64,000 nt of DNA from Campylobacter estrildidarum (lineage in GTDB: Bacteria; Campylobacterota; Campylobacteria; Campylobacterales; Campylobacteraceae), in the NCBI RefSeq assembly GCF_005406205.1, contig NZ_NXLZ01000003.1, forward strand, positions 99,106-163,105, given 5' to 3'. Below the pieces are notes generated by a model. The model was given only the letters and a program-made list of their open reading frames with translations. It searched no databases and was not told where the DNA came from. Both the position numbers and the translations under genes were made by a program. Shown piece by piece: positions 43,903 through 53,822 of the stretch (its first letter is position 1; every line of letters begins with the position of its first letter).

Positions 43903-45240
43903 TTACATAAAAAGACCAGCAGCCACAAAGCCTAAAGCTACTGCAATAGCGATAGCTAACACACCTGGTATAAAGAAAGAGTGATTAAAAATAAATTTAC
44001 CTATTCTTGTTGTTCCTGTATCATCCATTTGCACAGCACCCAATAAGGTAGGATAAGTTGGCAAAACAAAAAGTGCAGAAACTGCAACAAAACAAGCCAC
44101 TAACATATAAGAATCGTTCGGACTTGCAGTAGTGATACCTAAAGAAGTAATGACCACAGGAACAATAGCTTTAGCCGTAGCTGCTTGAGAATATAAAAGC
44201 ATACTAGCAAAGAAAAATGCAACCGCAAGTGTTGCTGGAATTTGTTTTACCCAATTGCTAGCTAAATCTGTAATTTCATTGGTGTGACCCGAAACGAAAG
44301 TATTTCCAAGCCACGCAACGCCAAAAACACAAACACAAGCTGTCATTCCACTTTTAAAAACACTTGTATCTAAAATTTTTGTCGGATCTACTTTGCAAAA
44401 CCAAGTAATCAAAGTAGCTGCTGTTAACAAAAAGCTCATAATAGCCGAATCTCTTGAAATAACAACCGGATCTATCCATCGAATATTATTAGAAATTGCT
44501 GTTGCATATAAAACCACGCATAAAACCGTTGTTAAAAAAATCGCCACTGAAAGTTTAGCACCTGGTTTATCTTCTGCTTGTAAAACTTCATTAGCATCTT
44601 TAACAAGTCCTGTTTTTAAACGCTCTTGATAAATTTTACTTTTACTAAGATCTAAAGGGGTAATAAGGCTAACTATAAAAGCCGTTAAAATACAGGCAAT
44701 AAAAGTTGTGCTTATCCAAATTCCCAATAATGTCGGATAATTCCATCCAAATTGTTCTAAAACTCGACTCATATAAACAACAGCGGCACTAACAGGAGAT
44801 GCAGTGATACCTATTTGAGAAGCAACCACCATCAAAGAAAGTGGAACTGAAGGTTTGATATTTTGAGATTTTGCAACATCGACAACCACAGGCATTAAAG
44901 AAAATACAGCATTACCTGTTCCTGCTAAAAGAGTTAAAAGCCAACCACAAATTGGAGCTAGATAATTAATAAATTGTGGATGTTTCCTTAAAAACCTCTC
45001 AGTAAGCCTTACCATATAATCAAGACCACCGGCTTGCTGCATTGCAGAAATTGCTGCAATAGCTGCAGCAATGATTAAAATAACATCCCAAGGAATACTA
45101 CCTGGCTTCATACCTAAAGCAAGTCCTAAAACAACAACTCCTATACCTCCTGCATAGCCTATAGCTATACCCCCTAAACGAATTCCTATAAAAATAGAAC
45201 CCAAAAAGACAATGATTTGTAGAATTAGCTCCAAGCTCAT
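43903..45240 (-). CDS. dcuA: Anaerobic C4-dicarboxylate transporter DcuA
   Basis: A 445-residue inner-membrane protein with about 11-12 helices (Dcu family: GGIAIGYAGGIGVVVLGLALG, then AGTGNAVFSLMPVVVDVAKSQ). Exchanges fumarate, aspartate and succinate. It follows aspA by 12 bases, so aspartate entering here is split to fumarate for respiration. Confidence 0.96.
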   Translation of the reverse strand: MSLELILQIIVFLGSIFIGIRLGGIAIGYAGGIGVVVLGLALGMKPGSIPWDVILIIAAAIAAISAMQQAGGLDYMVRLTERFLRKHPQFINYLAPICGWLLTLLAGTGNAVFSLMPVVVDVAKSQNIKPSVPLSLMVVASQIGITASPVSAAVVYMSRVLEQFGWNYPTLLGIWISTTFIACILTAFIVSLITPLDLSKSKIYQERLKTGLVKDANEVLQAEDKPGAKLSVAIFLTTVLCVVLYATAISNNIRWIDPVVISRDSAIMSFLLTAATLITWFCKVDPTKILDTSVFKSGMTACVCVFGVAWLGNTFVSGHTNEITDLASNWVKQIPATLAVAFFFASMLLYSQAATAKAIVPVVITSLGITTASPNDSYMLVACFVAVSALFVLPTYPTLLGAVQMDDTGTTRIGKFIFNHSFFIPGVLAIAIAVALGFVAAGLFM

Positions 45241-45252
45241 AATAAAAACCTT

Positions 45253-46653
45253 TTATTTTTCGATGCGTGGATTTAACATATTTTCAGGAGTTAAATATTT
45301 TTCAAGCTTTTCTTTTGACAGCAAACCTCTTTCTAAAACAATATCGGCTACACTTTTTCCAGTTTGCAAAGCTTCTTTTGCAACAGATGCTGAATTTTCA
45401 TATCCTATATAAGGATTAAGTGCAGTAACCAAACTGATAGAATTAAACATGGTTTTTTTACAATTTTCAGGATTAGCTGTTAAATGCTTAATGGCCTTGT
45501 TAGCTAAAGTTAGCATTGCATTTTCTAAAAGAACTAAAGAATTAAATAAAGCATAAGCAATTCCTGGTTCGAATGCATTAAGCTCAAATTCTCCTCTTTC
45601 TGAGCAAAGCATTATAGTTACATCATTTCCTATAACCTCATAACAAGCCTCTCCTACAACTTCTGGGATTACAGGATTTACTTTACCTGGCATGATAGAA
45701 CTACCTGGTTGCATTTGAGGTAAATTAACTTCGCTTAAACCACATCTTGGACCTGAATTCATTAATCTTATGTCGTTAGCAATTTTAGAAAGTCTAACCG
45801 CAGCAGTTTTTAAAGCTCCGCTTACGTGAACAAAATCGGCTGTATCTTGAGTCGCTGCTATAAAATCCTCTGCGGGTCTAAAAGTAGAACCTGTTATATC
45901 ACTTAAATATTTTTCAACTAAATCTTTATAATCAGGATGACAGCAAATTCCTGTTCCAATCGCTGTTGCTCCTAAATTTAGATAAGTCATTGATTCCCTT
46001 GCTTTAGTAATTTTTTCTATATCGCTTTTTAAATAACTTGCAAAAGCATTAAAAGTATTTCCTAAGGTTGTAGGAACAGCATCTTCAAGCTCTGTTCTAC
46101 CGATTTTTAATATATCTTTCCATTCTTTTGCTTTAATTTCTAATTCATTTTTTAATACTTCCATAGCTTTAAGTAAATCGCCCATTTTAGCGTGAACTGC
46201 GACTTTAATAGAACTTGGATAAGCATCGTTAGTTGATTGTCCAAAATTTGTATTGTCATTTGGATGAAGGTATTGATATTCACCTTTTTTATGGCCCATC
46301 ATTTCAAGAGCGACATTAGTAATCACTTCATTAGCATTCATATTTGTACTTGTTCCAGCACCACCTTGAACCATATCTACTACAAATTGATCTAAAAATT
46401 CGCCATTGATAATCCTATCACAAGCTTTAACGATATAATCAGCTCTATCAGCCGGAACCATTCCTAAATCTTTATTGGCTAAAGCTGCTGCTTTTTTAAC
46501 TTGTGCAAAAGCTTTTACAAAGAACGGATATTCTTTTAAAACCCTACCGCTCATCTTAAAATTTTCCAAAGCTCTGCAAGTTTGCACTCCATAATACACA
46601 TCGTCAGGAATTTCTAATTCTCCTATAAAATCATGCTCTTTTCTTGTTCCCAT
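45253..46653 (-). CDS. aspA: Aspartate ammonia-lyase
   Basis: 466 residues; converts aspartate to fumarate and ammonia. The fumarase/aspartase signature GSSIMPGKVNPVIPE is present with catalytic Ser, as are GGAGTSTNMNANEVITN and FGQSTNDAYPSS. Begins the aspA-dcuA operon. Divergent from ung; the 195-base gap holds both promoters. Confidence 0.97.
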   Translation of the reverse strand: MGTRKEHDFIGELEIPDDVYYGVQTCRALENFKMSGRVLKEYPFFVKAFAQVKKAAALANKDLGMVPADRADYIVKACDRIINGEFLDQFVVDMVQGGAGTSTNMNANEVITNVALEMMGHKKGEYQYLHPNDNTNFGQSTNDAYPSSIKVAVHAKMGDLLKAMEVLKNELEIKAKEWKDILKIGRTELEDAVPTTLGNTFNAFASYLKSDIEKITKARESMTYLNLGATAIGTGICCHPDYKDLVEKYLSDITGSTFRPAEDFIAATQDTADFVHVSGALKTAAVRLSKIANDIRLMNSGPRCGLSEVNLPQMQPGSSIMPGKVNPVIPEVVGEACYEVIGNDVTIMLCSERGEFELNAFEPGIAYALFNSLVLLENAMLTLANKAIKHLTANPENCKKTMFNSISLVTALNPYIGYENSASVAKEALQTGKSVADIVLERGLLSKEKLEKYLTPENMLNPRIEK

Positions 46654-46814
46654 TTTAAACCTTTCGTATAGTTTGTATTTTTAATTTAAACACTAAAAAT
46701 CTTCGTAGATTAAGTATATTCCTGTTTTAGTTAATATTTAGTTAATATTATTAACATTTATTCAAGTAAAACTAAATAATAAAGATTAAAAATACATCCT
46801 TAAATAAATTTTGT

Positions 46815-46820
46815 TATAAT
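46815..46820 (+). promoter_or_regulatory. Sigma-70 -10 box for ung
   Basis: TTGTTATAATTTT about 29 bases before the ung ATG. Confidence 0.55.
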
Positions 46821-46848
46821 TTTCCTCAATAAAACTTTGGATTATTGT

Positions 46849-47550
46849 ATGAAAAAAATAACTATTGATTTAGACAATATTAAAATAAACGAGGATTGGA
46901 AAAATTTTTTAAAGGAAGAATTTTTAAAACCTTATTTTTTAGAAATTAAAAAAAAATATATTCACGCTTTAGAAAATAAAAAAACAATTTATCCACCAGC
47001 AAATTTAACTTTTAATGCCTTCAATCTTACTCCTTTCAAAGATTTAAAAGTGATCATTTTAGGGCAAGATCCTTACCACCAAGAAGGTCAAGCAATGGGA
47101 CTTAGTTTTTCAGTTCCTAAAGAAATTAAAATTCCCCCAAGCCTAGCTAATATCTATAAAGAGCTTTATAATGATTTAAAAATTCAACCTGCAAAAGATG
47201 GGGATTTGAGTTTTTGGGCAAAACAAGGGGTTTTGCTTTTAAATTCTATTCTTAGTGTTGAAGCTGGAAAACCTGCGAGTCATAGTACCTGGGGTTGGCA
47301 AGAATTTAGCGATGCTATCATATCTAAACTCAGTATAGAAAAAACAGGACTTATTTTTATGCTTTGGGGGAATTTTGCAAAATCTAAAAAAAATCTTATT
47401 GATACAAAAAAACATTTTATATTAGAAGCTGCTCATCCTAGTCCATTAGCTAGAACAGGATTTTTAGGCTGTAGGCATTTTTCAAAAGCAAACGAAATTT
47501 TGCAGAATTTAAAAAAGACACCTATAAACTGGAATTTAAACATCGAATAA
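46849..47550 (+). CDS. ung: Uracil-DNA glycosylase
   Basis: 233 residues; removes uracil from DNA in base excision repair. Catalytic motif GQDPYHQEGQAMGLSFSV (Asp near residue 74), LLLNSILSVEAG, and HPSPLARTGFLGCRHF with the catalytic His. I chose the ATG at 46,849; an in-frame TTG 12 bases earlier is less likely. No good Shine-Dalgarno is visible. Confidence 0.96.
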   Translation: MKKITIDLDNIKINEDWKNFLKEEFLKPYFLEIKKKYIHALENKKTIYPPANLTFNAFNLTPFKDLKVIILGQDPYHQEGQAMGLSFSVPKEIKIPPSLANIYKELYNDLKIQPAKDGDLSFWAKQGVLLLNSILSVEAGKPASHSTWGWQEFSDAIISKLSIEKTGLIFMLWGNFAKSKKNLIDTKKHFILEAAHPSPLARTGFLGCRHFSKANEILQNLKKTPINWNLNIE

Positions 47551-47593
47551 AATTAAATGTTATTATAAATAAGATTAAAGAATACAACACTTA

Positions 47594-47613
47594 AGTCCGT
47601 AAAAAAGCGGACT
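47594..47613 (+). terminator. Hairpin terminator after ung
   Basis: AGTCCG / CGGACT stem with an 8-base A-rich loop followed by AATTTTGC, 43 bases after the ung stop. Confidence 0.55.
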
Positions 47614-47926
47614 AATTTTGCAATATTTTTAAAAGATTCAAACTCTATATCGACTGATTTTTTAAATACTTTAGTTTTTAAAAATTATACAATTTAATTT
47701 ATTTGAAATATTAATTGGCTTAAAATAAACAATACAAACTAACAAGAATTCAAAACTTAAATATATTATCATCAACATTTAAAGTTTTATTATTTAAATT
47801 TTATTAATTTTTTAAAAAAATAATCTGTTACCAAAATACACAAATTTTTAATAATACTATGCAATATTTTTGATTTTTATTGTTTTTTTGCACCTTTTTT
47901 TAAAATTTTTGATAAGATTCTCTAGT
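47614..47926. other. AT-rich intergenic gap between ung and lctP
   Basis: About 310 bases of very AT-rich sequence with no ORF of note. Near 47,880-47,910 there are regularly spaced T tracts, typical of the region before Campylobacter sigma-70 -10 boxes. I see no gene remnant. Confidence 0.6.
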
Positions 47927-47932
47927 TATATT
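47927..47932 (+). promoter_or_regulatory. Candidate -10 box for lctP-lutABC
   Basis: TATATT preceded by periodic T tracts, 33 bases before the lctP ATG; AAAGGAG is the ribosome site. Confidence 0.4.
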
Positions 47933-47964
47933 CAAAGTAGTATCAAAAAAGGAGAAAATATCTG

Positions 47965-49632
47965 ATGTGGGAACAAGTTTATGATCCGATGGGAAATATT
48001 TGGTTAAGTGCTTTGTTTGCATTTTTACCTATATTTTGTTTTTTGGTTTGTTTAGTTTTTTTCAAGCTTAAGGGTTTTCAAGCTGGATTTTTAACTGTTA
48101 TAGCTGCATCTTTGGTTGGGCTATTTATATATAAGATGCCTTGGAATTTAGTTGGTGCAAGTTTTGTGCAAGGTTTCATTAATGGTATGTGGCCTATTGC
48201 TTGGATTATCATTGCAGCAATTTTTCTTTACAAACTTTCAATCAAATCAGGATCTTTTGAAGTGATCAAACAAAGTGTGATGAGTATTACTCCTGATCAT
48301 AGAATGCAAGTGATACTAATCGGCTTTTGTTTTGGTTCGTTTTTGGAAGGTGCTATAGGTTTTGGAGGTCCAATTGCCATCACAGCAGCCCTTCTAGTTG
48401 GACTTGGTTTTAAACCATTGCAAGCAGCAGGACTTTGTCTTATAGCAAATACTGCACCTGTAGCTTTTGGTGCTGTTGGAATTCCTGTAATTGCAATGTG
48501 TGATTTAGTCAAAATTGAAAGTCAATCCGTTTCAGCTATGATCGGTAGAATGCTTATACCTCTTAGTTTTATTGTTCCATTTTTTGTTGTATTTTTAATG
48601 AATGGCTTTAAAGGAGTTAAAGAAACCTTTCCTGCTGTTTTTGTAGCTGCAGCAAGCTTTACCCTTACTCAATATCTAAGTTCTAATTACTTAGGTGCTG
48701 AACTTCCAAGTATTATTTCAGCTGTATCTTCTTTAGCAATTACGACAATATTTTTAAAATTTTGGAAAATAAAAAATATTTATCGCGTAGATGGTAAAAC
48801 AGATTTTCAAACAAATACAAATTTAAGTTTTGGCGAAATTTTAAAAGCTTGGACTCCTTTTATCTTACTCATTATTTGTATAATCTTTTGGACTCAACCT
48901 TGGTTTAAAAATCTTTTTGGAAAAGATGGAATTTTTGCCTTTACTAGTATTACTATTGCATTTAACAATATCACTCAAGGAATACTTAGTCCTTCTATTG
49001 TAGATGCAAGCATTTCAAAACCAGTAAGCTTAAATTTAGCTATAGATTTCATTAACGGCAAGACAGTTGCACAAGCAGGAACAGCAATTTTATTTGCTGC
49101 ATTTTTGACTATTTTTATCTTAAAAATTAAAGCAAGCGATGCTGCAGAATGTTTTGGAGCAACCTTAAAAGAAATGGCTATCCCTTGTCTTACTATAGGT
49201 CTTGTTGTAGCTTTTGCGTTTATTTCTAAAAATAGTGGTATGAGTGCGACTTTAGGTCTTGCCTTTGCTCACACAGGAGATATATTTTCATTTTTCTCTC
49301 CAGTAATAGGCTGGATAGGAGTATTCTTAACGGGATCAGACACAAGTGCAAATCTACTTTTTGGAACCTTGCAACAAGCAACTGCTCAAAAACTTGGAGT
49401 TAATGAAGTTTTATTTTTAGCAGCAAATTCTGTAGGGGGTGTTGTAGGAAAAATGATCAGTCCGCAAAGTATAGCCGTTGCTTGTGCAGCTGTTGGTTTA
49501 GTAGGAAGAGAATCAGAGCTTTTCAAATTCACGCTTAAATATTCAATAGCTTTTATTATTTTAGTAGGAATTTGGACTTGTTTTATTGCCTTCTTCTTAC
49601 AAGGTATTATTCCTAGTGCTATTTTAAAATAA
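47965..49632 (+). CDS. lctP: L-lactate permease
   Basis: A 555-residue inner-membrane transporter with about 12-13 helices. LctP family motifs: GSFLEGAIGFGGPIAITAALL and FLTGSDTSANLLFGTLQ. Imports lactate with protons. AAAGGAG precedes the ATG. The three Lut oxidation genes follow at once (19 bases to lutA), forming a lactate-use operon. Confidence 0.96.
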   Translation: MWEQVYDPMGNIWLSALFAFLPIFCFLVCLVFFKLKGFQAGFLTVIAASLVGLFIYKMPWNLVGASFVQGFINGMWPIAWIIIAAIFLYKLSIKSGSFEVIKQSVMSITPDHRMQVILIGFCFGSFLEGAIGFGGPIAITAALLVGLGFKPLQAAGLCLIANTAPVAFGAVGIPVIAMCDLVKIESQSVSAMIGRMLIPLSFIVPFFVVFLMNGFKGVKETFPAVFVAAASFTLTQYLSSNYLGAELPSIISAVSSLAITTIFLKFWKIKNIYRVDGKTDFQTNTNLSFGEILKAWTPFILLIICIIFWTQPWFKNLFGKDGIFAFTSITIAFNNITQGILSPSIVDASISKPVSLNLAIDFINGKTVAQAGTAILFAAFLTIFILKIKASDAAECFGATLKEMAIPCLTIGLVVAFAFISKNSGMSATLGLAFAHTGDIFSFFSPVIGWIGVFLTGSDTSANLLFGTLQQATAQKLGVNEVLFLAANSVGGVVGKMISPQSIAVACAAVGLVGRESELFKFTLKYSIAFIILVGIWTCFIAFFLQGIIPSAILK

Positions 49633-49651
49633 TTAAAAGAGGTAAAAATCA

Positions 49652-50389
49652 ATGAAAAAAGTATATTTTTACGCAACTTGCTTAGGGACAGCTGCTATGC
49701 AAGATACGATTTTAAATGCTCTAAAACTTTTACGCTTAGAGGGCGTGGAAGTTATCTTTAAGAAAAAACAAACTTGTTGCTCTCAACCTTCTTTTAACTC
49801 AGGATACTTTAAAGAAAGTAAAGAAATTGCTATGTATAATGTAAATCTTTTTGATGAGCATTATCCTATCGTTGTTCCTAGTGGATCTTGTGCTGGAATG
49901 ATGAGTCATGATTATTTAGAACTTTTTAAAGATGATCCACAATTTGAAAAAGTAAAAAATTTCAGTGAAAGAGTAATAGAACTTTCTCAATACCTTGATG
50001 AAGTTCTTAATGTAAATTATGAAGATAAAGGTGATCCTATAAAAATAACTTGGCATTCAAATTGTCATGCTTTAAGAGTGCAAAAAAGCATTGATGCCAA
50101 CAAAAATTTGATCAAAAGACTTAAAAATGTTGAACTCGTTCCTTTAACTTATGAAGAAGAATGTTGTGGATTTGGTGGAACTTTTTGTATTAAAGAACCT
50201 GAAATTTCAAATGCTATGGCACAAAGTAAAGTCAAAGATATACAAAATACTGGAGCAAAATATCTAGTAAGTGCTGATGGAGGTTGCCTTTTAAATATAG
50301 GTGGAACTATGCAAAGAATGGGACTTGATATCAAACCTATCCATTTATATGACTTTTTAGTCAAACGTTTGCAAGGAGAAAAACTATGA
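49652..50389 (+). CDS. lutA: LutA, lactate oxidation subunit
   Basis: A 245-residue Cys-rich protein with two CCG-type domains: QTCCSQPSFNSGYF with the paired GSCAGM, and HSNCHALR with ECCGFGGTF. These bind an Fe-S cluster in the heterodisulfide reductase B family. With LutB and LutC it oxidises L-lactate to pyruvate. GAGGT precedes the ATG. The stop overlaps the lutB start (ATGA). Corresponds to Cj0075c. Confidence 0.93.
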   Translation: MKKVYFYATCLGTAAMQDTILNALKLLRLEGVEVIFKKKQTCCSQPSFNSGYFKESKEIAMYNVNLFDEHYPIVVPSGSCAGMMSHDYLELFKDDPQFEKVKNFSERVIELSQYLDEVLNVNYEDKGDPIKITWHSNCHALRVQKSIDANKNLIKRLKNVELVPLTYEEECCGFGGTFCIKEPEISNAMAQSKVKDIQNTGAKYLVSADGGCLLNIGGTMQRMGLDIKPIHLYDFLVKRLQGEKL

Positions 50390-51822
50390 ATGCTAAGATG
50401 CCTCACGAACAAATCGTTCATTTGAAATTAAACGATAAACAAATGCAAGAAAACCTTGTTAATGCTATGCATACTTTACAAACAAATCGCTTTAAAGTAA
50501 TCGATGCCAAATTTCAAGATTGGCAAGGTTTAAGATCGAAAGCAAAACAAGCTAAAAATAATGCTTTAATGAGCTTAAAAGATCGCTTACTTGAATTTGA
50601 AAAAAATGCTACAGCTAATGGAATGATAGTGCATTGGGCAGACACCAAAGAAGATGCTTGCGAACTAATCTATGAACTTATGATCGAAAAAAATATTACT
50701 AAAGTTCTTAAGGGTAAGTCTATGGCAAGTGAAGAAATAGGCTTAAACCATTATCTAGAAAATAAAGGAATGAAAGCCATTGAAACCGATTTGGGTGAGC
50801 TCATTTTACAATTAAACGATGAAGCGCCTGTGCATATCGTAGTTCCAGCCATTCATAGAAATCGCTATGAAATAGGAAAAATTTTCAAAGAAAAATTAAA
50901 CTCTGAGTTAGAAAGTGAACCTGAAAAACTTAATGCTATCGCAAGAAAACATTTAAGAGATGAATTTGAAGGCTTAAAATTAGGGCTTAGTGGGGTTAAT
51001 TTTGCCATGTCTAAAGAAGGAGCTTTTTGGCTTATAGAAAATGAAGGCAATGGTAGAATGTGTACCACAGCTCCAGATATCCATATAGCACTTTGTGGTA
51101 TAGAAAAAGTAATGGAAACTTTTGAAGATGCTGCTACTATGGTATCTTTACTCACTCCTTCTGCTACAGGACAATTTATACCAACCTATAATAACATCAT
51201 TACAGGGCCAAGAAAAAATGGGGAATTGGATGGCCCTAAAGAAGTGCATGTGGTATTGTTTAATAATAACCGCACCAATATGCTTTCAAACGAAGATTAT
51301 TACGAAGCTTTAAGATGTATAAGATGTGGTGCTTGTATGAATTTTTGTCCTGTTTATGATCAAATAGGAGGACATACTTATCAAACAACTTACCCTGGAC
51401 CTATAGGGGAAGTGATCAGTCCAAACATTTTTGGCATAGATCATACAGGCGATATTTTAACTTTTTGTTCGCTTTGCGGACGTTGTTCAGAAGTTTGTCC
51501 TGTCAAAATTCCTTTGGCTGATCTTATTAGAAAACTAAGACGTGATAAAGTAGGACAAGGGGATAATCCGCCTATAGGTGCAAACTTGGTTCATCACAAT
51601 GCTATGGAAGCCTTTACTTTTGCAAGGTTTAAAAATCTAGCTACCAATGGTAATTTATGGAGATTTTCTCTTTCAAAGGCTCATTATTTTAATTCTTTAT
51701 TGCACAATTTTAAAGATTCTTTACCAGTAATTAAAAATTGGAGTGCTTTTAAAGAATTACCACAAATCAAAAAAGATTTATATAAAGAAGTAGAAAAACT
51801 TGAAGGAGTTATTTATGAGTAA
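50386..51822 (+). CDS. lutB: LutB, iron-sulfur subunit of lactate oxidation
   Basis: 478 residues. An N-terminal DUF162/LUD domain (about 60-280) is followed by two 4Fe-4S motifs: CIRCGACMNFCPVY (from about C311) and CSLCGRCSEVCPVKIP. AAGGAG precedes the ATG. Passes electrons from lactate to the respiratory chain. It overlaps lutC by 8 bases. Corresponds to Cj0074c. Confidence 0.94.
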   Translation: MNAKMPHEQIVHLKLNDKQMQENLVNAMHTLQTNRFKVIDAKFQDWQGLRSKAKQAKNNALMSLKDRLLEFEKNATANGMIVHWADTKEDACELIYELMIEKNITKVLKGKSMASEEIGLNHYLENKGMKAIETDLGELILQLNDEAPVHIVVPAIHRNRYEIGKIFKEKLNSELESEPEKLNAIARKHLRDEFEGLKLGLSGVNFAMSKEGAFWLIENEGNGRMCTTAPDIHIALCGIEKVMETFEDAATMVSLLTPSATGQFIPTYNNIITGPRKNGELDGPKEVHVVLFNNNRTNMLSNEDYYEALRCIRCGACMNFCPVYDQIGGHTYQTTYPGPIGEVISPNIFGIDHTGDILTFCSLCGRCSEVCPVKIPLADLIRKLRRDKVGQGDNPPIGANLVHHNAMEAFTFARFKNLATNGNLWRFSLSKAHYFNSLLHNFKDSLPVIKNWSAFKELPQIKKDLYKEVEKLEGVIYE

Positions 51823-52471
51823 AATTGCACAAATTTCTTCAAAAAGCAAGGAAAGTATTTTAAAAAAACTTGAAAATTACTATTGTGATAAAGAATTTTC
51901 ACGCACTCCAAGTATAGATCCTGTAGAACATATTTGCACTACAGAAGATATGCTTAGCGAATTAAAACAAAAAATGAGTGATAATAGATATATCGTTGAA
52001 GAAAGTACTCAAGATAAACTTGAAGAAAAAATCAATGAAATCGCGTCAAGCTATGGCTATACTAAGCTTATTTATCCTCAAAATCTAAATTTAAATTTAG
52101 AAAAAATCAACGCTGAACAAAAAATATGCTTTGATAAAAATATAGAAGAACTAAGATCTGAAGTTTTTCATAGTGACTTTTCTATCATTCACGCAAGAGT
52201 GGGGGTAAGCTCTCATGGTGTTGCTCTAGTGCTTTCTTCAAAAGAACAACCTAGAATGCTTTCTTTGGCTCCAAAACTTTGTATTGTTTTGCTTAAAAAA
52301 GAAAATATAGTTAAAAGTCTTAGCGAGGCTTTAAATTTAGCAAAAAAAGAAAATGAGAATTTGCCAAGCAATATTTTGTTTATCGCAGGACCTTCAAGAA
52401 CAGCCGATATAGAACTCATCACCGTTTTTGGAGTTCATGGGCCACAACAAGCGCATATTATTATTTACTGA
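51815..52471 (+). CDS. lutC: LutC, lactate oxidation subunit
   Basis: A 218-residue LUD-domain protein. The C-terminal block is NILFIAGPSRTADIELITVFGVHGP, typical of LutC/YkgG. I chose ATG 51,815 because AAGGAG lies 6 bases upstream; an in-frame TTG at 51,800 precedes that site. Corresponds to Cj0073c. Confidence 0.92.
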   Translation: MSKIAQISSKSKESILKKLENYYCDKEFSRTPSIDPVEHICTTEDMLSELKQKMSDNRYIVEESTQDKLEEKINEIASSYGYTKLIYPQNLNLNLEKINAEQKICFDKNIEELRSEVFHSDFSIIHARVGVSSHGVALVLSSKEQPRMLSLAPKLCIVLLKKENIVKSLSEALNLAKKENENLPSNILFIAGPSRTADIELITVFGVHGPQQAHIIIY

Positions 52472-52495
52472 TTTTATGTATATAGAATCAGTAAA
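52464..52495 (+). terminator. Hairpin overlapping the lutC stop
   Basis: A 10-bp perfect stem TTTACTGATT / AATCAGTAAA with a 12-base loop; the stop codon TGA lies in the left arm. The tail is TCTTG, a weak U tract. Confidence 0.5.
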
Positions 52496-52670
52496 TCTTG
52501 AATATAAATTTTATTATATAAATAAAGTAATTTCCAATTAATAGCATAATAAACAATGATACAATTATGCGTAATTAATAATTTTAAATATAAAAAAGAA
52601 GACATTTTATTTTAAACAAAAATATAAATGATCATTTTGAGAAAATTTTTCTCGATAGAATAAACAAAAG

Positions 52671-52703
52671 AATGTCCATTTTGTCAATAATAAAATGGAC
52701 ATT
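52671..52703 (-). terminator. Terminator after the ATP-grasp-like gene
   Basis: A 12-bp perfect stem AATGTCCATTTT / AAAATGGACATT with a 9-base loop, 8 bases after the gene stop; the minus-strand tail is CTTTTGTTT. The rest of the 239-base gap is AT-rich with a small GAGAAA / TTTCTC hairpin at about 52,639; no gene seen. Confidence 0.65.
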
Positions 52704-52710
52704 AAAAAGA

Positions 52711-53742
52711 TTAAGCTTTAGATTTACTTACGATATTGATAATATTTGAAGCTACTTCATCAGCAAGTTCTAAATGAGAAGTAAAGCCCACACAAGAACA
52801 ATTAATCTCGCCTAAGACATATTTGTCATTACCTTTTTCATCAGTATCTAAAATAAAATCGGCCGTCCAAATCAATGGTAAGTCATAATTACCTAATTTT
52901 TCTCTTACTTTAGGAAGTTCACTCAAAAACATATCCACTAAGGCCTTCCAATCTTCTGGCTTATCATAACGATATTTTGCTCCACTAAAAAGCGTAGCAG
53001 AAAAAGCATCAGCATCTTCAGCTGGTTTTTTATGTACCACATTTACAGGTGTGCTGTAAAGCATTAAAAGTCTGATTTCACCTTCTTTAATACGTGGTAA
53101 AAAAGTCATATCCACAAGCATACCATTATCGCCTATAATGTACTGCTCACAAAAATCCATAAATTCTCCAAGCTCTCTATGCTCTACATGATTATCCTTA
53201 GCTTCTGTACATTTGATTTTTGTATTTAAAGGTAAACTATCTCCACTGACACTACCTTCTACACTCACACGCCAAATTCCTTCTCCTGTAGAGCCACGAT
53301 TTTGTTTTATAACCCTTTCACCTTTAGCCAAGCTTTTTGGGAAATTTTCTTTAAAAGTCTTGATATCATAGTAAGCATAAGTATCACTTGGAACAAGATC
53401 AGTATCTGCTAACTTTGTAAGTGCATCTTTAGCACCATAACCTATCATAGCATCAGGGTGAGGCATACCTACAAGCTTATCATCACAAAGTTTTCTTAAC
53501 ATATCAAAATATTCATTTTCTTCTTTAAGATTACCAGGATTGATACGCGAAACATAACCATCAAAATTTTCTTTTACATATTTGTAAATTTCATCTTTTT
53601 TACCCACCTCAAAAAAAATTACCTCAGCATTCCAACCCTTAGCTTTTAAAGCATTTACCATAGGCATAGTATCTTTTCTATAGCCATCTTCTCCTTTGTC
53701 ACTTCCACCTCGAACTTCGAAAAAAACGATATTTTTTTTCAT
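52711..53742 (-). CDS. ATP-grasp-like protein of unknown substrate (Cj0069-like)
   Basis: A 343-residue soluble protein. GERVIKQNRGSTGEGIWRV (about 141-159) looks like the nucleotide-binding Lys/Gly loop of ATP-grasp enzymes, and KYVLGEINCSCVGF (about 307-320) matches the metal-binding E-x-N end. An N-terminal Rossmann-type region precedes (MKKNIVFFEVRGGSDKGEDG). ATP-grasp enzymes join carboxylates to amines or thiols; the substrate here is unknown. AAGGAG precedes the ATG. Single gene followed by its own terminator. Confidence 0.7.
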   Translation of the reverse strand: MKKNIVFFEVRGGSDKGEDGYRKDTMPMVNALKAKGWNAEVIFFEVGKKDEIYKYVKENFDGYVSRINPGNLKEENEYFDMLRKLCDDKLVGMPHPDAMIGYGAKDALTKLADTDLVPSDTYAYYDIKTFKENFPKSLAKGERVIKQNRGSTGEGIWRVSVEGSVSGDSLPLNTKIKCTEAKDNHVEHRELGEFMDFCEQYIIGDNGMLVDMTFLPRIKEGEIRLLMLYSTPVNVVHKKPAEDADAFSATLFSGAKYRYDKPEDWKALVDMFLSELPKVREKLGNYDLPLIWTADFILDTDEKGNDKYVLGEINCSCVGFTSHLELADEVASNIINIVSKSKA

Positions 53743-53822
53743 TACCTTACTCCTTAATTTTAAAATATAAATGATTATTGCATAAAAATATTACAAAAAT
53801 TAAACAAAAAATATTTAAGATT

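Noticed and set aside
52639..52653. GAGAAA / TTTCTC hairpin
   Set aside because: A 6-bp stem with only two G-C pairs and no gene end beside it; likely chance in AT-rich DNA.
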